64,000 nt of DNA from Salvia splendens (Eukaryota > Streptophyta > Magnoliopsida > Lamiales > Lamiaceae), in assembly GCF_004379255.2 (NCBI RefSeq), contig NC_056049.1, forward strand, positions 23,358,063 to 23,422,062, written 5' to 3'. Positions 50,567 through 61,865 of the stretch are shown here, piece after piece (the stretch's first letter is position 1; every line of letters begins with the position of its first letter). Position numbers and translations under genes: made by a program. The notes beneath the pieces were generated by a model, which saw only the letters and a program-made list of their open reading frames with translations, was not told where the DNA came from and ran no database searches.

Positions 50567-51624
50567 TAATAATAATACTCCATCATTGTAAAAAGTAAGC
50601 TATTTTTATTCATAGATATTTTCTCACAACATTAGGTGGGACATTTTATTAACTCCAATAAATCAATAAATTTCAGCCCTTTTAATTATAGAATATTCAA
50701 TCCATCGTATTAGTTAGTGGACTGCTTTATCCTCAGCGTCCTTTCCACTCTTTATTGCATTAGAATATGTCAAAAAGGAGCAGACCCATTGTCTACATTT
50801 CAACCAACTCTCTTTTCTCTCTCATAAACCATAGCCTGTCTCTCTCCCCCTCTCCCTGTTCTTGGAAGGTATGTCTTGACTTTTGTAGTTATTACTTCTT
50901 CAGCTTAGTTATTTCCAACATCTTGGAGTGATCATGTCTGTATATATCTGTGCTTGTATTTAAATGTCAAGTAGGTCCTTTTCAGCTTTAAAGATTTTGA
51001 TTTTCTGGTTCTATTCCCTAGGTTTTCTCTATTAATAACCAAAAATCAAAATCAAGATTTCATTTTTACCTTAAATGACAAGCCTTCAGTTTTAATTTGA
51101 CTTAGTTGATTCAAGACTTCATTTTTATTGGAAGGTTGATCTTTGATTGTGTGAAGTTTGTAGTCTTGGAAATTTCTTGACCTTTTGTAATAGGCAGTGG
51201 TAAGAGGAAAAAGGGGTGATGTTGGAGTAGTACATATGTTGAAGGGGGCTGTGATTTTATATTGGATGATTCTACTTCTGTAGTCTATTATAGCCATGGA
51301 TAGGATTTTTAGCAGTATCAGTGGACCAGTTTCAAGAATGAAATCAAGATTTCATTTTTAACCTTAAATGACAAGACTTCAATTAATTTGATTTTAGTTT
51401 AATCCAAGACTTAATTTTTATCGGCGGGTAGATCACGTTTGGGGGTCTTTCGATTTCTGGGTTGAACTCTGATGATGTGAAGTTTGTAGCATTGAAAATT
51501 TCTTGGCTTTTTTGTTACAGGCAGTGGTGGTAAGAGGAAAAGGGGTGATGTTGTAATATTTGTTGAAGGATTCTACTTTTGTAGTTGATTTTTGATCTTG
51601 AATTTGTTGTTGGGACTATATGCC
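50567..51624 (+). other. Promoter, 5' UTR and leader intron of the GRAS gene, with internal duplication
   Basis: A CT-rich leader exon ends at a donor GGAAG|GTATGT (50869). Candidate acceptors are GGCAG at 51196 and ACAG/GCAG at 51520/51524. The region contains two tandem copies of its downstream part: about 51048-51337 and 51340-51660. The first copy includes an image of the real start codon. Confidence 0.65.
51296..51361 (+). other. Upstream ORF, duplicated start-codon region
   Basis: ATG at 51296 opens a 21-codon frame, MDRIFSSISGPVSRMKSRFHF, whose first 17 residues mirror the true N-terminus MDKNFRAISGPVSRMRS encoded at 51625. It then runs into repeat sequence and stops at TAA. It lies 264 bases before the real ATG in another frame and is transcribed only if the upstream acceptor is used. 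Confidence 0.7.
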
Positions 51625-53862
51625 ATGGATAAGAACTTCAGAGCTATTAGTGGACCAGTTTCAAGAATGAGATCAAACAACGAAGCCCTTCACGTGTATC
51701 CTAATGCTAATGTGATCAGCGATCTGAGGATTAGTGATAGGTTCTTCAATGGGAATATAGATGATAACTCTAGGCATACCTCTAGCCAGTTTAGTTTTGC
51801 CACCGGGGGGCAATCACGGGAGGATGACTCTCCCGAGGATTTTGATTTCAATGATGGTGTGCTCAAGTTCATAAACCACATCCTCATGGAAGAGGACGTG
51901 GAAGATAAAACCTGTATGTTTCAAGAGTCTGCAGCTCTTCAAGCTGCAGAGAAGTCATTCCACGAGGTTCTCGCAGAGCAGCATCCTGCTTCGAGTGATA
52001 ATCATCATCTGGTGCCTAATTTGAACCAGGGTGTCGAAAGCCCTGACGAGAAGTTTCTTGAAGAATCAAGAAGTAGTGTTTATGACCCTAGTGATGTGGA
52101 GGTGTTTTCTCCTGATTGGTTTTATGATCCCGACTTCAATGGCTATAACGCACATCATATTACTGTCGATGTTCGTTCGACCTGTCAGTCATCATACAGT
52201 TCATCTTCTAGCAACGGTACCTTTGCTGATGGGCCGGTTGATTCGCCTGTTAGCATTCTTAAAAACGCGGATGCGTTCAGCAACCAAGAGTCGGCTATGC
52301 AATTCATGAAGGCAGCTGAAGAAGCAAGTAGATTTCTTCCTTGTGGCAGCAACTTGATTACGGGTGTGAGAAATGATGAGTCGAGGGAAAGGGCGAAGAA
52401 GGTAGGCTCCACCAGCGTGGCTGTTAAGTTGGAACGGAGATCTGATGAGGAGACTCTCGATATTCCAAGGGGGAAGAAAAATCCTTACCACGAGACATTA
52501 GAGGGGTTACAAGAGGAAAGGAGCAGCAAGCAGTCGGCCATTTATACCGAAACTACTTTGAGCGATGACATGTTCGATCTCGTTCTTCTGTGCAGTGGAG
52601 GAAAAAACGAATCCGCCCTGCGAAAAGAATTGAGTGAAGTAACTAAAAGCACTCCTCAGGAGGATCAACCGGAGGGAGTTAACGGTGGGAAAATCCAGGG
52701 TAAGAAAAAAGGAGGAAGGCGAAGTGTGGTCGATTTGAGAACCTTATTGAGCCTTTGTGCACAAGCCGTTGCAGCTGATGACCGTAGGACTGCAAATGAG
52801 TTCCTGAAGCAGATTCGACAGCATGCTACTCTGACAGGGGATGGGATGCAGAGACTTGCTTGTTACTTTGCTGATGGTCTCGAGGCACGTATGGCTGGAT
52901 ACGGAGATCCTATATATGCTCGTGCTAATGCATTGCCGACCTCGGCTTCTGACATGCTGAGAGCCTACCATATATTAATAGCAACGTGTCCGTTTAGGAA
53001 GATATCTAACTTCTTTGCTAATAAAACCATCATGAATGTTTCTGAGAAGGCCACGAGGCTCCACATTGTTGATTTTGGCATTTACTATGGTTTCCAATGG
53101 CCTAGCTTTATGCAACGGCTGAGTAATAGACCCGGTGGGCCCCCAAAGCTTCGTATTACTGGAATTGATCTTCCGTGTTCGGGTTTCAGGCCAGCAGCAA
53201 GGGTTGAAGAGGCTGGGAGGCGTTTGGCTGGCTATGCTGAGACTTTTGGAGTACCGTTTGAATTCAATGCGATTGCTCAGAAGTGGGAAACGATCAGACT
53301 CGAAGATCTTAAGATAGACAAAGACGAGTTGCTCGTGGTGAGCTGTTTATTTCGATTCAGGAACCTTCTCGACGAGACTGTCATAGTGAATAGTCCGAGA
53401 AATATCGTTCTAAGCCTTATCAGGAAGATGAATCCTGCCGTCTTCGTCCAGGGGGTTGTGAATGGCTCGTACAACGCTCCCTTTTTCATTACGAGATTCC
53501 GGGAGGCGATGTTTCACTACTCATCGATTTTTGACATGCTCGACACCATCATTCCCCGCGAGATTCATGAGAGGATGCTTCTTGAGAGAACTGTGTTTGG
53601 GCAAGAGGCTGTGAACGTAATTTCTTGCGAAGGAGCCGAAAGGATCGAGAGACCAGAGACTTACAAGCAGTGGCAGGTCCGGAACATGAGAGCCGGATTC
53701 GCCCAGCTTCCTCTCGACAAGGAGATCGTGAAACTGGCTAAAAACAAAGTCAAGTCGTCCTACCACAAGGATTTTGTGATCGATCAAGACGGCCAGTGGA
53801 TGTTGCAAGGGTGGAAAGGGCGCATCATATACGCGCTCTCGTCTTGGAGGCCTGCTTATTGA
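51625..53862 (+). CDS. GRAS transcription regulator, SCL9/14/33 (LISCL) type
   Basis: An uninterrupted frame of 745 residues, stop TGA. ATG 51625 is chosen because MDKNFRAISG has the look of the family N-terminus; an upstream ATG at 51620 is out of frame. Residues about 70-116 hold the acidic LISCL motif (DFDFNDGVLKFINHILMEED, then MFQESAALQAAEKSFHEVL), linked to activation. The GRAS domain occupies about 365-745: leucine-rich region DLRTLLSLCAQAVAADD, VHIID-like LHIVDFGIYYGFQWPSFM, a second leucine-rich region (EAGRRLAGYAETFGVPFEF), PFYRE-like block NPAVFVQGVVNGSYNAPFF, and SAW ending in GWKGRIIYALSSWRPAY. It lacks DELLA and should act in the nucleus as a co-regulator; Arabidopsis SCL14 works with TGA factors in xenobiotic detoxification. 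An intronless CDS with a leader intron is usual for GRAS genes. Confidence 0.95.
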   Translation: MDKNFRAISGPVSRMRSNNEALHVYPNANVISDLRISDRFFNGNIDDNSRHTSSQFSFATGGQSREDDSPEDFDFNDGVLKFINHILMEEDVEDKTCMFQESAALQAAEKSFHEVLAEQHPASSDNHHLVPNLNQGVESPDEKFLEESRSSVYDPSDVEVFSPDWFYDPDFNGYNAHHITVDVRSTCQSSYSSSSSNGTFADGPVDSPVSILKNADAFSNQESAMQFMKAAEEASRFLPCGSNLITGVRNDESRERAKKVGSTSVAVKLERRSDEETLDIPRGKKNPYHETLEGLQEERSSKQSAIYTETTLSDDMFDLVLLCSGGKNESALRKELSEVTKSTPQEDQPEGVNGGKIQGKKKGGRRSVVDLRTLLSLCAQAVAADDRRTANEFLKQIRQHATLTGDGMQRLACYFADGLEARMAGYGDPIYARANALPTSASDMLRAYHILIATCPFRKISNFFANKTIMNVSEKATRLHIVDFGIYYGFQWPSFMQRLSNRPGGPPKLRITGIDLPCSGFRPAARVEEAGRRLAGYAETFGVPFEFNAIAQKWETIRLEDLKIDKDELLVVSCLFRFRNLLDETVIVNSPRNIVLSLIRKMNPAVFVQGVVNGSYNAPFFITRFREAMFHYSSIFDMLDTIIPREIHERMLLERTVFGQEAVNVISCEGAERIERPETYKQWQVRNMRAGFAQLPLDKEIVKLAKNKVKSSYHKDFVIDQDGQWMLQGWKGRIIYALSSWRPAY

Positions 53863-55185
53863 GCTGCTCGGTTCATGACTAGAGAAGGCCAGACGACTGG
53901 CTGGTTGCTGTTCGTGCAGGCTTTCCGTGTCAAATGTCGAACATCTACTAGTTAGAAGCAAGGTATCAATCATCTATACAAGTTTATGACCTCAACATTT
54001 TATAGATTTATCATGTTAACAATTTGTGAATGCTTCTTCAGATGGTCTGTTGATAACGCCTTTACGTCTTCTCCTATCCAAAGCTCGGCTGGAGAATGAC
54101 AAAGTGGCGCAAAAACGGAACGCGAGCTTCGAGTATTGGTAGGTAATGTAACCTTCGTTGATATTGAGAAAATGACATAGATCAAGGTTTTTGGTTTAGG
54201 CTTTAGAGTGAAGTGTGCATAATTGCAGTCAAATTGGCTCGTATGTTAAATGAAACGACGGCGTTTTGTTTCGCCTGCACATTACACAACAATATAGTAG
54301 TAGTAGTAGTATGCATCTTGGCTTACTGAATAACCATAAAATTACACTTTCGTGTCTCATCTTTCCATCAGATTTATTAGTTTTCTGCATAATCTATGAT
54401 CCATGAGCTTATTATCTATAGTTGTTTTTGTTTTCTGAATTTAAAATTAGTTAAGAAAAAATGGTGCATATTGTATAGTTTGGCATTATTCAAGCAATGT
54501 TAGAGCAGCTTTCAGGTGGAATTATTTTAAATTCTCTAGTTGTAATGAAATCTTAGTGGGTGGTGTGTGTTTATTGGTAGATTTGACATTTTAGTATTAT
54601 ATCGATAAAATAGCTATTTAAATATCTTCAAAGCATTGCGAATGTTAAATACTTATAAATAGTTGTACAAATTTTAATATGCAATTCGTTAACTAAGATA
54701 GAGGAAAAGTATAATGGAAGTAATGTTAGTCCATGAGATCCACGAAGTATAACTTTCTATATTCAGACTTGATCTAATTTTGAAAGATGATCCAAAATGG
54801 TCAACTAGTTTAAATTTTGACGATGGAGAAAATATGCGTGAAATATGGTGGGAGGATTAGTTATTTAGTTTAGTCGTTTAACTCTCCGAAATTTTCATAT
54901 TTTTATATCAAAAAGACAATAAATTTGAGCAAAGAGATGCTGGAAATTTTCATGTTTTTTTTTATCATGGAATAATCTGCATCCGAAATTTTTCATGGTA
55001 TGGATTTGAGTATCAAATTGAACAAAAAAAAAAGAAAGGAAAAAAAAAAGAAAGAAAATATCAAATTCTTGCTTTTTATTTTTTATTTTTTTTATTTCAT
55101 GTATACGTGCTAAAATGAGTTCATTGGCTCAACATTTGAAATATTTCATTTGTTTTAGTTTTAAAATGACAAGATCTAGTACAAA
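53863..55185. other. 3' UTR of the GRAS gene and intergenic space
   Basis: About the first 400 bases are probably 3' UTR, possibly with an intron. The rest is AT-rich, with a short (AGT)n run near 54296 and no gene. Confidence 0.4.
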
Positions 55186-55200
55186 CCCACCACTCATTGG

Positions 55201-55315
55201 GATATTTTAAAAAATAATAATAATTAACTTCTATATAAAAGAGAAAATTACAATTACAAATAAACTCTTATACAAAAAAAAGGAGGAAATTGGAAATTGC
55301 AACTGATGTCAAAAC
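55201..55315 (-). mobile_element. 5'-truncated SINE copy
   Basis: The body matches the SINE next to it (CTCCTATATAA, AATTACAATTACAAATAAACTC, GGAAATTGCAACTGATGTCAAAA) but lacks the tRNA-derived head. Direct repeats CCCACCACYCATTGG flank it at 55186-55200 and 55316-55330. Confidence 0.7.
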
Positions 55316-55338
55316 CCCACCACCCATTGGAATACTTT

Positions 55339-55530
55339 TTTAAAAATAAAAATAAAAATTAACTCCTATATAATGGAGGAAATTACAATTACAAATAAAC
55401 TCCTATACTAAAGAAATGAGGAAATTGGAAATAAATTGGAAATTGCAACTGATGTCAAAAGGGTTTGAACTCGGCACCTCATACAATAATGTCTAAGCTT
55501 ATTGCCGCTAGTTTAAAGGCTCTGGACCAT
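55339..55530 (-). mobile_element. tRNA-derived SINE, same family as 25719-25879
   Basis: Minus-strand head: GGTCCAGAGCC, box A-like CTAGCGGCAATAAGC and box B-like GAGTTCAAACCC. The tail is A-rich. Target duplications CCATTGGRATACTTT lie at 55324-55338 and 55531-55545. The head matches 25719-25879 closely (ACATTATTGTATGAGGTGCC in both). Confidence 0.83.
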
Positions 55531-55951
55531 CCATTGGGATACTTTCGGCCTTAATCTGCAAGCCGGGTCGAGCAGGATTAATCCGATTCCGCCGAAGGTG
55601 GATTCGGAACACCCGTGGCAAAAAAAAATTGACAAATCTCTACGTGAATTTGTTTCAATCATCTTTAGTTTTCTTCTATAAGTATTTTGTGACAATAAAT
55701 TAACAACCTTCGTCGAATTAGACTTTCAATTAACACTGTTATTTTAGTTACATTAACCTTGAGGATTTCAACTTATACTATTAGATTTAGTTACATTGGG
55801 TGGTGATTTCAAATTTTCTTACATTAGAAATTTATTGAATAATTGAGCTTATATTTAAATCATATACTGTTATTTGATATTTTAAAATAAATTTTAATAT
55901 CTAATATCTTCTTCATCGCTAGAACTTAAACTGGTTAATCTATTATATTAT

Positions 55952-56185
55952 CTGCTGAAATAAATTATTAGTATATTTTTTTATTTTTGTGAGAACTTTT
56001 TTAATGACAAGTGAAAATTATATGAGTTGGTCTGATACATTAATATCAACTGATATTATACTTCTTCCGTCCTGCTGAAATAAATTATTATATTTTTTTA
56101 TTTTAGTGAGAACTATTTTAATGACAAGTGAAAATTATATGAGTTGGTCAGATATATTAATATCAACAGTTATTATACTTCATCC
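55952..56185. repeat. Tandem duplication, about 120-bp unit
   Basis: CTGCTGAAATAAATTATTA begins each copy, at 55952 and 56072. Both continue with GAGAACT, AATGACAAGTGAAAATTATA and TGAGTTGGTC to CTTCWTCC. Confidence 0.88.
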
Positions 56186-56424
56186 ATTCAGAAAAATAGA
56201 TTACATTTGTCATTTTTGGTTGTCCATGAAAAATAGATCTAATTTGAAAAAGGAATCCACATTTGCTACCTAACACAATTAAACACTACTGATAATATGG
56301 ATCACACATTTCACTAACACTAATTCTCTCTTACTTTACCAATTCTATATTAAAACCCATGTAATTCACAATATGATCTATTTTTCCATGGACCATCAAC
56401 ATTTCTTTAATTTGTGGAGGCAGT
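56179..56424. mobile_element. Degenerate Stowaway-like MITE
   Basis: Starts CTTCATCCATTCAGAAAAATAGATTAC. A partly inverse end, ATGATCTATTTTTCCATGGACC, is followed by GGAGGCAG and TA. More decayed than the other copies, so the boundaries are approximate. Confidence 0.5.
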
Positions 56425-57156
56425 ATAAAAACATGTGTCATACTACTATGTACGAAGAAAAAGGAGGAAAAGCCTTAATTAAAATCTAAAATAGTTAATG
56501 ACTTTTGTCAAAATAAAATAGATGTAATTTATGGTAAACCTGTGTCGCTTTTGTAGCACAGCCCCGTGTGCTGTGTTTTCCCCACAGTAGAGGGTCACCC
56601 ACTACTTTTTGATATAATTATATGAAAATTATAGTTTAATTAGTTTATTAGTTACATCATTACATGACAAATGTAATTTGTGTGCGTGACAGAATCCAAA
56701 ATAATGTCGATCGACATATATTGTTGAAACATCTTTCATTGAAGTCGTGACAATTTGTTGTTTATATGAATAATCTCAATATTTTAATGCGGTCTCTCTT
56801 TTGTCAATTTGTTTGACTAAATTATTATTATAACAACCTTTTGTTGTTTGACCAATGATGGAAAGGAGATGCAATAAGTTTGAGTAGAGAAAATTCGTAG
56901 TTTTCGTGGTAACCGATCATAGAGTACTTTAATTATCCAAATACTCAAATTTTCGAAAAAATAAATAAAACTGTTGAATTAAGAGCCGAAAATAAGCTAC
57001 TACTCTGCTAAATTGATTTTTCCTACATAAGCGCGTTATAAATTCTCTCAAAATTGTTTTTTTTTTAAATTCCGTCTTTGGAAAAAATGCCTAGCCGTTT
57101 TGTGTATTTAAAACACAAATGGGGTCCACATGTTTAAACATAAATATGTAGTAATA

Positions 57157-57414
57157 CGCTCTCCATTCGCAAATAGGAGTTCCGTTTTTCCATTTTTGTC
57201 CGTCCACGAATAAGAATCCCGGTTCATAATCACCATAAATGGTAAAGAGGTCCCACATTCCACCAATCTATTCCACTCACATATCATTTAAAAGTTAAAA
57301 CTAATATATACAAGTGAGACTTATACTCTACTAACTTTCTTCCATCCACTTTTCTTCACATTTATTAAAACTCGTGCGGATAGGAATGAGACTCCTGTTT
57401 GCGGACGGAGGGAG
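57157..57414. mobile_element. Stowaway-like MITE
   Basis: Begins CGCTCTCCATTCGCAAATAGGAGT and ends ACTCCTGTTTGCGGACGGAGGGAG, imperfect inverses; the right TA is not preserved. Confidence 0.68.
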
Positions 57415-59341
57415 TGCTTACTAAGCAAAGTAACAGTCTATCATGTTTTAATTATTTAAGAGGCGTAAATCAATGATATTAGGGACCAAATTTAGGCTTG
57501 TAAAACATACTAAGGTTTGTAATTTTAGGGATCAGTACTTATGAAAACATAATATTCTCTCTGATTAGAAAAATAGTCTCATGTTTAGAAACATATATGA
57601 ATAAATCCGATAGTACTTTCAGCAGTGATATCAAGTGCTTATGGAATTGACGGATTTAGTTACATGTTCACTAGCAATCCAAACACAAAATTATACCCCT
57701 ATATAATGACCTACTTATTCAAAATTGGTCAAATTAAAGTCCACAATGCCCTGAATTTTAATTTGATTAAATTAAATATACATATCTAAATATAACTAAA
57801 CTATACAAACTAGCTTAGTAGCTTTATGGCTAGTAGTTAAATACTACATGCACTTGCTAATCTCAATCAGGCCTCAACAATTCGGAAGGCCAAGTTTTGG
57901 GAAGAAGGAAGACAGATTAAGAAAATAAAAATAATAATGTAATATTTTCGTTAAATAATTCTTATGAAAATCACCAAACATATAGTGATATACGTGAGAT
58001 GTAAGGAGATATTTCAATATACTCACTCCGTGCCATGTTTCTTGCTCCTTTTATTTTAAATCATAAATTTAGAATTGATTTTGTAGTTTAATGAAATTAA
58101 TATTGTATATATAATGAGAGATCGCTTAAAAAATATTTAATTAACTTTAATATAAATTAAATATTATAACTCTTATTTACGATAGAAATGTATAGTAAAT
58201 AATTTGGGATAGGCTAAAATAGAAAAATACTACTACAAATTAGGGAGTAACATACGAAAGGCGTAGAAAATAGGGAACGGAGTGTAGATCTTTGAATAAA
58301 AAATCTAAAGAGAATGACATTCAATGAAAATGTGTTAACACAACGTCACACTCTCTTTTAGTGCGATGTTTAATAGATCTCCTCTTAGACTGATAAAATA
58401 AGATTGACATATTGAAAATAGTGCATGAATTTAAAAGGTTTAGCAAATTGGAAATGGCTAAATAGTAAATATAGAAAATAGTGCAGATCATTGAATAAAA
58501 AATATAAAGAGAACAAACAATCAATGAAAAGGTGTTGTAATAATATTGAATTTAAAAGGTTTAGAGTATTGGAAACGGCTAAATATTGAAAATAGTGCAT
58601 GAATTAAAAAGGTTTAGAAAATTGGAAACGTGTAAATACTGAAAATTAAATAGCGCAGATCATTGAATAAAAAATCAAAAGAGAAGGACGTTGAATGAAA
58701 ATGTGTTGTTAACAATTCGAAAACAATATTGGGTGTGGGCCCGTGATGATTTAGCATAAAATATTATGCATAGAATAATGTACAATGTACCTACTAAATA
58801 GGAGTACACGCTTACATGCATGATGCATGGCCACCTTACCTAATCATTTCACATTTCCTCCTATGTAGTACTATTGTTTTTAAATTTTATTTATTCCTCA
58901 TTAAAAAATGGAAAATATAACATAAAATATAATAGATCATAAATAATATACACCATTTAACTATAGTTAAAATTTTCAAGATACACATTAATATTATGAT
59001 GTAGGGAGTTTGAGAGATTTTATGTATTAAATGAATATATAGAGAGTATCTTTGTAGAGTAGATACAAAATAAGTATCAATTTTGAATAAATACTCGAAA
59101 TGGGGAGAGTTGCATTCCAATTTATATTTGGAATTATGACCAGTGCGCCAATTTAAAGATCAGTATTTAGGGAATAAGCGCCAATTTATTTGTGCATAGG
59201 ATGGGCGGCTATTCTATGTGGAGTAATATTTAAAGAGCAGTGATAAATTAGTATATTAAATTATGTTACATTATATATAAGTAGTAGTGAATGAGTGAAT
59301 AACAGAGAATACAAAGAGTATACAGAGAACTCTCATTACAA
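57415..59341. other. Intergenic with local repeats
   Basis: A degenerate Stowaway-like element may span about 58022-58285 (ACTCACTCCGTGCCATGTTTC to GGGAACGGAGTG). At 58285-58700 two phrases alternate: TTGAATAAAAAATCTAAAGAGAA (near 58293, 58492, 58664) and AAAATAGTGCATGAATT-AAAAGGTTTAG (near 58417, 58589). No gene seen. Confidence 0.5.
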
Positions 59342-59961
59342 ATTTTGTTGTTTAACTTGTCTTATCATGCTAGTTTTTTATTTAGGGTTTTCCTTCATGC
59401 TGCTACATTTTTTATTGTTTAAGCTGTCTCGATCATAAATGCTTAATTGTACCTTTCGTTGTAATTCCCTTCCATGCATTCGTGAGTTTCCAATCTGCAT
59501 TACATTTTGTTGATTTTTCAGTTTTAAGTGATCGATTGGAAACAGAGATGTTTCCAATCTGCTTGTTTTTCAGTTTCCAATCGACTGTTTCCGATCTGCT
59601 TCCCTAGATTGTTACGGTTTATGATATGTTTTTCGAAGTTCAACTTGCTTAATTGTTAGTTTCATTTTTAGTTGATTTCTGTGTTTTAGTCTCTAATGCT
59701 GCTAGGTTTTTATTGTTAAACTTGTCTTATCCTGCTAGTTTTTAATTTAAGTGTTTCCTTCTTGCTGCTTCTATTTTTTTGTTTAAGTTGTCAGGATCCT
59801 AAATGTTTTATTGTTTAATCACAGGATCAAGGGGTACTGAAGGGTTATTGGTAACTGTGCTTTGAATCTCCCTTATTTAAATTCGATTTGTGTTAATCAC
59901 AACTTGTTAATGAATATTGCCTTTTACCTTTCTTCTCAATTTTGCTGTATTACATTTGTAG

Positions 59962-60600
59962 TACTCATAGGCCTACAAGGTTGATAATCCAGCAATGGAT
60001 CCAGCAAAGAAGTCCTTTCAACAGGCGTCTTTTTCTGAATGTACTTGTTGGAGACCTTGAGTATGATGATCTAGCTTCTGAACTTTCCATGGATGCTTGT
60101 GGTGCCTTTGTAATTGAGGAGGTACCCTGCTGTCCTTTTGATCTATATTATGTTTGTTCTCTCAACTTGAGTTTACATTAATATATTCACTTCCATCTCT
60201 ATTAGATCTTTAAAAGTGGGAGTGTGAACCATTGTAGAAGATTGTTTATCTGCTGATTCCTTCTATCCCTTCCATCATCGTTACAGAACCAGGGTCTAAA
60301 GTGTTGTCTAAGGTTAGGTTTGTTGTTAAGATTCTCTCTCTATTGGTTTTAATTTTCTCTTTTCTAAGTTGTTAAATTACTTAGGCTCTTGATGTCATCG
60401 AAGATGATCAAAAGCATGCCATGGTTGCTGCTTTAGTTGACCACTTTGTTAGCTACATCTCTGATCATTCTGGAAGATTCGTTCTCCAAAAAATTTGTCA
60501 TGTGGTCAATGAAACTGAATTGAGGGTTATTCTCCCTATCCTTGAAGCCAATGCACGTCCCATCTTAACTGGAGAGCGTAGTCATTTTGTTGCATTGTAA
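59962..60600 (+). pseudogene. PUF (Pumilio)-like gene fragment, left arm
   Basis: Two exons with good splice sites: 59962-60121 (acceptor TTTGTAG, donor GAG|GTACCC) and 60385 onwards (acceptor TACTTAG), ending at TAA 60598-60600 formed in the palindrome loop. The joined frame contains STHRPTRLIIQQWIQQRSPF, MDACGAFVIEEALDVIEDDQ and HSGRFVLQKICHVVNETELR. The GxFVIEExLxV / GRFVLQKICxV spacing resembles successive PUF repeats (compare the consensus YGxRVIQKxLE / NGNHVIQKCIE). A small exon near 59826-59850 may precede them. The 3' half of the eight-repeat PUF domain is missing, so this is a fragment. Confidence 0.65.
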
Positions 60601-61244
60601 AAACTAACCATTACAACAAAATGACTACGCTCTCCAGTTAAGATGGGAAGTGCATTAGCTTCAAGGATAGGGAGAATAACCCTCAATTCAGTTTCATTGA
60701 CCACATGACAAATTTTTTGGAGAACGAATCTTCCAGAATGATCAAAGATGTAGCTAACAAAGTGGTCAACTAAAGCAGCAACCATGGCATGCTTTTGATC
60801 ATCTTCGATGACATCAAGAGCCTAAGTAATTTAACAACTTAGAAAAGAGAAAATTAAAACCAATAGAGAGAGAATCTTAACAACAAACCTAACCTTAGAC
60901 AACACTTTAGACCCTGGTTCTGTAACGATGATGGAAGGGATAGAAGGAATCAGCAGATAAACAATCTTCTACAATGGTTCACACTCCCACTTTTAAAGAT
61001 CTAATAGAGATGGAAGTGAATATATTAATGTAAACTCAAGTTGAGAGAACAAACATAATATAGATCAAAAGGACAGCAGGGTACCTCCTCAATTACAAAG
61101 GCACCACAAGCATCCATGGAAAGTTCAGAAGCTAGATCATCATACTCAAGGTCTCCAACAAGTACATTCAGAAAAAGACGCCTGTTGAAAGGACTTCTTT
61201 GCTGGATCCATTGCTGGATTATCAACCTTGTAGGCCTATGAGTA
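60601..61244 (-). pseudogene. PUF-like gene fragment, right arm (inverted copy)
   Basis: Exons 61244-61085 and 60821 downwards mirror the left-arm copy. Substitutions include Ser to Phe in SYIFDHSGRF and Arg to Leu in EANALPIL, and the loop gives a different C-terminus (SHFVVMVSFYNATK). Independent substitutions mean the two arms have existed separately for some time, if they are not sequencing errors. Confidence 0.65.
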
Positions 61245-61865
61245 CTACAAATGTAATACAGCAAAATTGAGAAGAAAGGTAAAAGGCAATATTCATTAAC
61301 AAGTTGTGATTAACACAAATCGAATTTAAATAAGGGAGATTCAAAGCACAGTTACCAATAACCCTTCAGTACCCCTTGATCCTGTGATTAAACAATAAAA
61401 CATTTAGGATCCTGACAACTTAAACAAAAAAATAGAAGCAGCAAGAAGGAAACACTTAAATTAAAAACTAGCAGGATAAGACAAGTTTAACAATAAAAAC
61501 CTAGCAGCATTAGAGACTAAAACACAGAAATCAACTAAAAATGAAACTAACAATTAAGCAAGTTGAACTTCGAAAAACATATCATAAACCGTAACAATCT
61601 AGGGAAGCAGATCGGAAACAGTCGATTGGAAACTGAAAAACAAGCAGATTGGAAACATATCTGTTTCCAATCGATCACTTAAAACTGAAAAATCAACAAA
61701 ATGTAATGCAGATTGGAAACTCACGAATGCATGGAAGGGAATTACAACGAAAGGTACAATTAAGCATTTAGGATCGAGACAGCTTAAACAATAAAAAATG
61801 CCACAGCATGAAGGAAAACCCCAAATAAAAAACTAGCATGATAAGACAAGTTAAAAAACAAAATA

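Larger units (their letters stand above)
59342..61864. repeat. 2.5-kb near-perfect palindrome carrying PUF-like exons
   Basis: Arms 59342-60592 and 60614-61864 are inverted copies, 1251 bp each, round a 21-bp loop. Positions pair with a constant sum of 121206 at every point I checked from end to end, so there is no net length change; only scattered substitutions separate the arms. Each arm contains the same two PUF-like exons and introns. The right arm abuts an eIF4A-III pseudogene exon; the left arm abuts unrelated AT-rich DNA. Confidence 0.95.
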
